A stretch of DNA of 64,000 bases. It comes from VXMT01 sp965204835. Its GTDB lineage: Bacteria; Chloroflexota; Dehalococcoidia; UBA2979. The stretch covers positions 2,170,001-2,234,000 of the forward strand of contig OZ242017.1 of NCBI GenBank assembly GCA_965204835.1, read 5' to 3'. The notes under the pieces are model-generated. The model worked only from the letters and a program-made list of their open reading frames with translations. It was not told the DNA's origin and searched no databases. Below, piece after piece: positions 58,503-64,000 of the stretch; positions within the stretch are counted from its first letter, which is position 1, and the number at the start of each line of letters is the position of its first letter. The position numbers were made by a program, and so were the translations under genes.

Positions 58503-60412
58503 CGACCGAGGGGACGGCGGGGGCGCTCTACCGCTACATCGGCGCCTTCATCGCGCAGCTGGCGCGCAGCGGCGTGCACCACGCCGTGATCGCGCCCGGC
58601 TCACGCTCGACGCCGCTCACGCTCGCCCTCGACCACCACGCCTCGGTCAAGACCTGGCTGCACCTGGACGAGCGCGCCGCCGGTTACTTCGCGCTCGGCC
58701 TCGCGCGCCAGCTCAACGAGCCGGTGGCGGTGGTGACCACCTCCGGCACGGCGTCCGCGAACCTGCTCCCCTCGATCGTCGAGGCGTCGCTGTCGCGCGT
58801 CCCGCTCATCGCGCTGACGGCGGACCGGCCGCCCGAGCTGCGCGACATCGGCGCGAACCAGACGATCGACCAGACCGGGCTCTTCGGCAGCCACACCCGC
58901 TGGGCGGTCGAGCTACCCACGACCGACGGCAGCGAGGCGCTCGAGGGTTACGCACGCGGCATCGCCGCCCGTGCGGTGACGACGGCCGCCGAGGCCCCGG
59001 CCGGGCCCGTGCACGTCAACGTGCCGCTGCGCGAGCCGCTGATCGAGGCCGGCTGGCAGCGCGCGCTCGACGAGGGTGCGGCGACCGCGCCCGTCGACGT
59101 CTCGCCCAACCCGATCGCGCCGTTCGAGCGGCCGCCACCGCGGCGGCCGTACGCGCCGGTGCTCACACCCAAGGTCACGCGCCCCCACGAGCACGCGCGG
59201 ACCGCCGCGGCGCGCCTCGTGGAGATGGTGCTCGGCCGCCGCGGGATCATCGTCTGCGGCCCGGAGACCGAGGCCCTCCCCGCCGAGGCGATCGACAACC
59301 TCGCGCGGACGCTCGGCTGGCCGATCCTCGCCGACCCGCTCTCCGGCGTGCGCTCCGGCCGCCACAGCATGGTGCGCGTGATCGACACCTACGACGCGCT
59401 GCTGCGCTCGCAGCGCTTCGCCTCGCAGGCCACGCCCGAGGTGGTCGTGCGCTTCGGTGCAGCGCCCACCTCGAAGGTGCTGAACCAGTTCCTCACCTCG
59501 CTCGACGGCGTCCCGCAGATCGTCGTGGACGTGGCCGGCGGGTGGCGCGACCCGGACGCCGCGGCGTCGGTGATGATGCGCGCCGAGCCGCGCGCGCTCT
59601 GCGACGCGGTGGTGGACGCGCTCGGCGCGCGCAGGCCCTCGGCGTTCACCGGGGCCGCCAACGACCCTGCCCGGGTCGGCGCGCCGTACCACGCCGATCC
59701 GGCGTGGCTGCAGTACTGGACGAGCGCGAGCCACACCGCGCGCGCGGCCCTGGACAAGCTGCTGCTCGACGGGTCCGAGCCGTTCGAGGGGTACGCGCCG
59801 GTCGCGCTCGCGAGCGCGATGCGCGACGTGACCACGATCATCCTCGGGAACTCGATGATCATCCGAGACGCCGACTCGTTCCTGCCGGTGCAACCCCGCG
59901 CGCTGCGCTTCCTCGGCACGCGCGGCGCCTCGGGCATCGACGGCGTCGTCTCGACCGCGGTCGGCGCGGCGGCGGCGGGGCTGGGCCCGGTCGCCGCGCT
60001 GGTCGGCGACCTCTCGTTCCTGCACGACCTCAACGGGCTGTGGGCGCTGCGCCGCCACCACCTCTCGCTCCTCGTGGCGCTGGTCAACAACGACGGTGGC
60101 GGTATCTTCCACTTCCTCCCGCAGGCCGACCTCGCCGCCGGCGAGTTCGAGGAGTGGTTCGGTACGCCGCACGGGCTCGACTTCTCAGGCGCGATCGGCA
60201 CGTTCGGCGGACGGCTGGTGCGGCCGGAGCCCGCCGAGTGGATGCCCGCGCTGCGCGGCGCGGCCAGCATCCCCGGCCTCACCGTCGTCGAGCTGCGCAC
60301 GGACCGCGCGCGCAACGTCGCGCTCCACCGCGAGGCCTGGGCGCGCGTCGACTCCGCGCTCCGCGACGCCGAGGCCGAATCGACGCCGCCGGCCACGGCC
60401 GGCGCGCGGTAG
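58499..60412 (+). CDS. menD: SEPHCHC synthase MenD
   Basis: A 637-residue thiamine-diphosphate enzyme joining isochorismate and 2-oxoglutarate. VIAPGSRSTPLTLAL, the catalytic Glu in HLDERAAGYFALGLA, ADRPPELRDIGANQTIDQ, and the ThDP/Mg segment GDLSFLHDLNGLWAL with NNDGGGIFHFLPQ are all intact. GTG overlaps the menF stop. Confidence 0.96.
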   Translation: MTTEGTAGALYRYIGAFIAQLARSGVHHAVIAPGSRSTPLTLALDHHASVKTWLHLDERAAGYFALGLARQLNEPVAVVTTSGTASANLLPSIVEASLSRVPLIALTADRPPELRDIGANQTIDQTGLFGSHTRWAVELPTTDGSEALEGYARGIAARAVTTAAEAPAGPVHVNVPLREPLIEAGWQRALDEGAATAPVDVSPNPIAPFERPPPRRPYAPVLTPKVTRPHEHARTAAARLVEMVLGRRGIIVCGPETEALPAEAIDNLARTLGWPILADPLSGVRSGRHSMVRVIDTYDALLRSQRFASQATPEVVVRFGAAPTSKVLNQFLTSLDGVPQIVVDVAGGWRDPDAAASVMMRAEPRALCDAVVDALGARRPSAFTGAANDPARVGAPYHADPAWLQYWTSASHTARAALDKLLLDGSEPFEGYAPVALASAMRDVTTIILGNSMIIRDADSFLPVQPRALRFLGTRGASGIDGVVSTAVGAAAAGLGPVAALVGDLSFLHDLNGLWALRRHHLSLLVALVNNDGGGIFHFLPQADLAAGEFEEWFGTPHGLDFSGAIGTFGGRLVRPEPAEWMPALRGAASIPGLTVVELRTDRARNVALHREAWARVDSALRDAEAESTPPATAGAR

Positions 60413-60418
60413 GCACCC

Positions 60419-61261
60419 GTGTCGCGCTTCCACGTCGAGGGCCTGGGACTCCACGCCGACGTCACCGGGACCGGGCCGCCGCTGGTGCTGCTGCACGGCT
60501 TCACCGGCTCCGCCGACACCTGGTCCGGCCTCACCGCCGCCCTCGCCGCCGACTACACCGTGATCGCGCTCGACCTCGTCGGCCACGGGCGCTCCGACGC
60601 GCCCGAGGACGTCGAGCGCTACCGCATGCCGCGCGCCGCCGCAGACCTCGTCGCGCTCGTGCGCCAGCTCGGCCACGAGCGTGCGGCGTGGCTCGGCTAC
60701 TCCCTCGGCGGACGCACGGCGCTACAGCTCGTCGCGGACCACCCCGGGGCCGTCGAGGCGCTGATCCTCGAAGGCGCCTCGCCGGGCATCGCCGACGCCG
60801 AGGAGCGCTCAGCGCGCGTCCGCAGCGACGAGGCGATGGCGGAGCGCATCGAGCGCGACGGCGTCGAGGCGTTCGTCGACACATGGGAGCAGGTGCCGCT
60901 GTTCGCCTCGCAGCTCGCGCTGCCGGCCGAGACGCGGGCCGCAATCCGCGCGACGCGGACGGCGAACACCGCGACGGGGCTCGCCAACTCGCTGCGCGGG
61001 ATGGGCGCCGGGGCGCAGGAGCCGGTGCTCGATCGGCTCGCGGCGATCGCCTGCCCGACGCTGCTGATCGCGGGCGAACTGGATACGAAGTACGTCGAGA
61101 TCGCCGGGGATATGGCGCGCACGATGCCGGACGCTACGATGCATGCGATCGAGGGCGCCGGGCACGCCGCGCACCTCGAGCGTCCCGAGGCGTTCCGGCG
61201 CCCGCTGCTCGAGTTCCTGCGCCACGCCTACCCGGGGGCACGCGCCGCGGCGAAGGCCTGA
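60419..61261 (+). CDS. menH: SHCHC synthase MenH (alpha/beta hydrolase)
   Basis: A 280-residue alpha/beta hydrolase: oxyanion HGFTGS, nucleophile Ser in WLGYSLGGRTAL, Asp region ELDTKYVEIAG and His in EGAGHAAHLERP. The position between menD and menB makes it the pyruvate-eliminating SHCHC synthase. GTG 60419, six bases after menD. Confidence 0.93.
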   Translation: MSRFHVEGLGLHADVTGTGPPLVLLHGFTGSADTWSGLTAALAADYTVIALDLVGHGRSDAPEDVERYRMPRAAADLVALVRQLGHERAAWLGYSLGGRTALQLVADHPGAVEALILEGASPGIADAEERSARVRSDEAMAERIERDGVEAFVDTWEQVPLFASQLALPAETRAAIRATRTANTATGLANSLRGMGAGAQEPVLDRLAAIACPTLLIAGELDTKYVEIAGDMARTMPDATMHAIEGAGHAAHLERPEAFRRPLLEFLRHAYPGARAAAKA

Positions 61262-61281
61262 CACGCGAAGACGGATTGGGA

Positions 61282-62124
61282 ATGACCATGACCACGAACG
61301 GCAGCCAGGGCATCGAGTGGGAACAGATCGGCGAGCACAGCGACATCCTCTACCACAAGGCCGAGGGCATCGCGAAGATCACGATGAACCGGCCCGAGGT
61401 GCTCAACGCCTTCCGCCCCCAGACCCTGGACCAGATGGCGTGGGCCTTCGAGGACGCGCACATGGACGCCGACATCGGCGTCGTGCTGCTCACCGGCGAG
61501 GGCAACCGCGCGTTCTGCACCGGCGGCGACCAGCGCGTGCGCGGCGAGGGCGGCTACGTCGGCGACGACGGCGTCCCGACGCTCAACGTGCTGCCGCTGC
61601 AGCGCTACATCCGCTCGATGCCGAAGCCGGTGATCGCGCTCGTCAACGGCTACGCCATCGGCGGCGGGCACGTCCTGCACGTCATCTGCGACCTCACCAT
61701 CGCCGCCGACACCGCGCGCTTCGGCCAGGTGGGCCCGCGCGTCGGCTCGTTCGACGCGGGTCTGGGCGCCTCGCAGCTCGCGCGCATCGTGGGGCACAAG
61801 AAGGCGCGGGAGATCTGGTACCTGTGCCGCCAGTACAGCGCGCAGGAGGCCGTCGACATGGGCCTCGCCAACGCCGTGGTCCCGGCCGACCAGTTGGAGG
61901 CCGAGGGCGTGCAGTGGGCGCGCGAGATCCTCTCGCACAGCGCCACGGCGATCCGCTTCATGAAGATGGGCTTCCTCGCCGACACCGACGGCATCGTCGG
62001 CCTGCAGCAGATCGCCGGCGACGCGACCTCGCTCTTCTACCGCACCGACGAGGGCAAGGAGGGCCGCAACGCCTTCCTGGAGAAGCGCACGCCAAACTTC
62101 AAGCAGTTCGAGCGCCTGCCCTGA
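61282..62124 (+). CDS. menB: 1,4-dihydroxy-2-naphthoyl-CoA synthase
   Basis: A 280-residue crotonase-fold MenB. AFCTGGDQRVRGEGGY, oxyanion strand YAIGGGHVLHVICDLTIAADTARFGQVGPRVGSFDAGLGAS-type region (key: GSFDAG) and HKKAREIWYLCRQYSAQEAVDMGLANAVVP are the diagnostic MenB stretches. Converts o-succinylbenzoyl-CoA. ATG 61282; an ATG two codons on is possible. Confidence 0.96.
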   Translation: MTMTTNGSQGIEWEQIGEHSDILYHKAEGIAKITMNRPEVLNAFRPQTLDQMAWAFEDAHMDADIGVVLLTGEGNRAFCTGGDQRVRGEGGYVGDDGVPTLNVLPLQRYIRSMPKPVIALVNGYAIGGGHVLHVICDLTIAADTARFGQVGPRVGSFDAGLGASQLARIVGHKKAREIWYLCRQYSAQEAVDMGLANAVVPADQLEAEGVQWAREILSHSATAIRFMKMGFLADTDGIVGLQQIAGDATSLFYRTDEGKEGRNAFLEKRTPNFKQFERLP

Positions 62125-62147
62125 GCGAGCCCGTCGAGGACCACGCG

Positions 62148-63062
62148 ATGCAGGAGGCCTCGCAGCCGTCGGCCGTGGGCGGCCCGTCCCGCCTGGGGGC
62201 GTGGGTGCTGGCCGCGCGCCCGCCGACGCTGACGGCCGCGGCCACGCCCGTGGTCGTCGGCACGGCCGTCGCGCTGCACGCGGGCGAGGCGCAGGCCGGC
62301 CCGGCCGCCGCCGCCATGCTCGGCGCGCTCGCCATCCAGGTGGGGGCGAACCTCGCCAACGACGTCTCCGACTTCCGCCGCGGCGCCGACACCGCCGACC
62401 GCATCGGCCCGCCGCGCGTCACGCAGCTCGGGATCCTGAGCGAGCGGCAGGTGATCGGCGGCCTCGTGGTGGCGTTCGGCGTCGCGACGCTGGCGGGGCT
62501 GTACCTGATCGCGGTCGCGGGCTGGCCCGTGCTCGCCGCGGGGGTCGCCTCGATGCTGGCCGCGCTCGCATACACGGGCGGGCCATGGCCGTTCGGCTAC
62601 CACGGCCTGGGTGACGTCTTCGTGTTCATCTTCTTCGGCCTCGTCGCCGTCGTGGGTACCTACTACGTGCAGGCCGAGGCGATCACTGCGGCAGCCATAG
62701 CAGCCGCCGTGCCCGTGGGCTGTACCGTGACCGCGATCCTCATGGTCAACAACATCCGCGACATCGAGACCGACGAGGCGGCCGGGAAGCGCACCCTCGC
62801 CGTCATGATCGGCCGCCAGCCGTCGCGCTGGCTGTTCGTCGCCACCGTGGCGGTGGCGTACCTCAGCGCCGCCGCGCTGGCGCCCATCGACGGCTTCGGC
62901 GCGTGGACGCTGCTCGCGTGGCTGAGCCTCCCGTTCGCCGTCTCGCCCGTGCGCGCGGTCATGACCAGCACCGACGGTCCGACGCTGAACGCGGCCCTGC
63001 GCGCCACCGCGCGCCTCCACCTCGTGCTCGGCGTGCTGCTCGCCGTCGGCCTCGCCGTCTGA
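62148..63062 (+). CDS. menA: 1,4-dihydroxy-2-naphthoate polyprenyltransferase
   Basis: A 304-residue UbiA-family membrane prenyltransferase with about eight to nine segments. The two Asp-rich prenyl-diphosphate motifs are NLANDVSDFRRGADT and NNIRDIETDEAAGKRT. ATPVVVGTAVAL start and PRVTQLGILS loop are MenA-like. ATG 62148 has GAGGA upstream. Attaches the isoprenoid tail at the membrane. Confidence 0.95.
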   Translation: MQEASQPSAVGGPSRLGAWVLAARPPTLTAAATPVVVGTAVALHAGEAQAGPAAAAMLGALAIQVGANLANDVSDFRRGADTADRIGPPRVTQLGILSERQVIGGLVVAFGVATLAGLYLIAVAGWPVLAAGVASMLAALAYTGGPWPFGYHGLGDVFVFIFFGLVAVVGTYYVQAEAITAAAIAAAVPVGCTVTAILMVNNIRDIETDEAAGKRTLAVMIGRQPSRWLFVATVAVAYLSAAALAPIDGFGAWTLLAWLSLPFAVSPVRAVMTSTDGPTLNAALRATARLHLVLGVLLAVGLAV

Positions 63063-63076
63063 GGTCGCCGGGCGTC

Positions 63077-64000
63077 ATGTCGATCACCCGCCTCCGTTAC
63101 CGCCCGTTCAGGCTGGCCCTGCGCGCGCCCATCGAGACGGCTCGCGCGACGATCGAGCACCGGGCGGGTGTGGTCGTGGAACTCGTCGACAGCGCGGGCC
63201 GACGCGGCCTCGGGGAAGCGTCGCCCATGCCCGAGTTCGACGAGGGCGGGGCCGACGACGTGCTGCGCCTGATCGAGGCGCACGCGCCGGCCATGCTCCG
63301 CGGCGATGCGCTCCCGGACGACGAGCGCGGCCCCGGCTCGGCGGCGCTGCAATGCGCGCTCGACGTGGCCCTGCTCGACCTCGAAGGCCAGCAGCAAGAC
63401 GTCCCCCTCGCGGCTCTGCTGGCGGAGGAACCGCGCGCGACTGTCGAGGCGAATGCAGTGATCGGCGACGGAGCGCCGGCGCGGGTACTGGAGCAGGTAC
63501 GAGCGGCGTGGAACGCCGGCTTCGTCACCCTCAAGCTCAAGGTCGGCGCCAGATCCCCGGACGAGGACGTGCGCCGCGTGCGCTTCATCCGCATGGCCAT
63601 GCCGGAGGCGCGGCTACGGCTCGACGCCAACGGCGGCTGGGATGAGGCAACCGCCGCCGACACGCTGCGCCGCCTTGAAGGGTGCGAGCTCGAACTCGTC
63701 GAGCAGCCGGTCCCCGTGCGAGCAACGGAAGCGCTGGCCAGGCTCAGTCGCAGCGCACCGTGCCTCGTCGCCGCCGACGAAGCGGTCGCGTCGCTCGACG
63801 ACGGCCGCACCCTGCTCGCGGCGGGCGCCGTCGGCGCCCTGGTGCTGAAGCCGATGCGGCTCGGCGGCATCCGCCCGGCGCTGGCGCTCGCGCGCGAAGC
63901 GGCCGAGCGCGGCGTGGCGTGCGTGGTGACGACGACCTTCGACTCCGGCATCGGCATCGCCGCCGCACTCCACCTCGCGGCGGCCGTCCCGGCCGTCGAT
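63077..64000 (+). CDS. menC: o-Succinylbenzoate synthase, cut by window end
   Basis: The first 308 codons of an enolase-superfamily MenC. Catalytic Lys pair in VTLKLKVG, metal ligands in LRLDANGGW, LVEQPV and VAADEAV, the second-side Lys in ALVLKPMRLGG. ATG 63077 lies 14 bases after menA. The frame is open to the last base; the final few dozen residues lie outside. menE is not seen in the window and may follow. Confidence 0.93.
   Translation, partial: MSITRLRYRPFRLALRAPIETARATIEHRAGVVVELVDSAGRRGLGEASPMPEFDEGGADDVLRLIEAHAPAMLRGDALPDDERGPGSAALQCALDVALLDLEGQQQDVPLAALLAEEPRATVEANAVIGDGAPARVLEQVRAAWNAGFVTLKLKVGARSPDEDVRRVRFIRMAMPEARLRLDANGGWDEATAADTLRRLEGCELELVEQPVPVRATEALARLSRSAPCLVAADEAVASLDDGRTLLAAGAVGALVLKPMRLGGIRPALALAREAAERGVACVVTTTFDSGIGIAAALHLAAAVPAVD

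Overview
The window is about 64 kb of very GC-rich DNA, tightly packed with genes, with many 4-base ATGA/GTGA start-stop overlaps and a high share of GTG starts. The gene set fits a free-living aerobic bacterium, most likely a member of the Chloroflexota (Dehalococcoidia- or Thermomicrobia-like). Pointers are a 55-residue protein ending in CCGNNGEPGC, a sufR-sufCBD-Rieske-sufS-sufU-sufT operon, an ECF sigma/RskA-type anti-sigma pair, an F420-type nitroreductase and a full classical menaquinone route. No rRNA or tRNA is present, so the assignment is inference; an actinobacterium is the main alternative. I saw no prophage, IS element, integrase or CRISPR array.

Layout. 1-10 kb: F420-type reductase, a VWA lipoprotein, an MFS exporter with a zinc-ribbon protein, and two tandem paralogous secreted proteins. 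10-14.5 kb: a YfcE-like phosphoesterase, a pair of type III CoA-transferases of which only one keeps the usual catalytic Asp, and three very small proteins. 14.5-18 kb: sulfate activation (cysC, sat) convergent with an SLC13-type permease. 18-24.4 kb: a membrane protein, a sugar-phosphate isomerase, a DinB-like protein, a multi-pass membrane protein, the ECF sigma/anti-sigma pair and an AI-2E-family protein. 24.4-28.1 kb: a zinc-uptake locus (Fur-family regulator, znuA, znuC, znuB) with a striking palindromic operator region.

28.1-33 kb: a GltD-like oxidoreductase, a Bcp-like peroxiredoxin followed by an HxlR regulator, a split R-hydratase pair, an orphan PD-(D/E)XK-type nuclease of lower GC, and a DNA glycosylase followed by a small antitoxin-like protein. 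33-36.6 kb: a heme ABC importer (hmuT-U-V) divergent from a heme monooxygenase-like protein. 36.7-40.4 kb: a FabG/PhaB reductase, a coenzyme-B12 acyl-CoA mutase large subunit with an unusual Gln in the substrate pocket, and a PhaJ-like hydratase. 40.5-47.3 kb: the Fe-S assembly operon. 47.4-54.4 kb: a peptide/nickel-type solute-binding lipoprotein, an inositol-phosphatase-family enzyme, a second MFS exporter, and a HAD/Lon-related operon. 54.5-57 kb: quinone oxidoreductase, a serine beta-lactamase-fold hydrolase and a small membrane protein. 57-64 kb: menF-menD-menH-menB-menA-menC, with menC cut by the window end.

The coherent systems are metal and cofactor supply (zinc, heme, Fe-S), sulfate activation, acyl-CoA metabolism and menaquinone synthesis for respiration. 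The least explained items are the duplicated secreted proteins with a repeated DGR(I/V)E C-terminal unit, the CCGNNGEPGC protein with an in-frame His6 tail behind its UGA, and the orphan nuclease.
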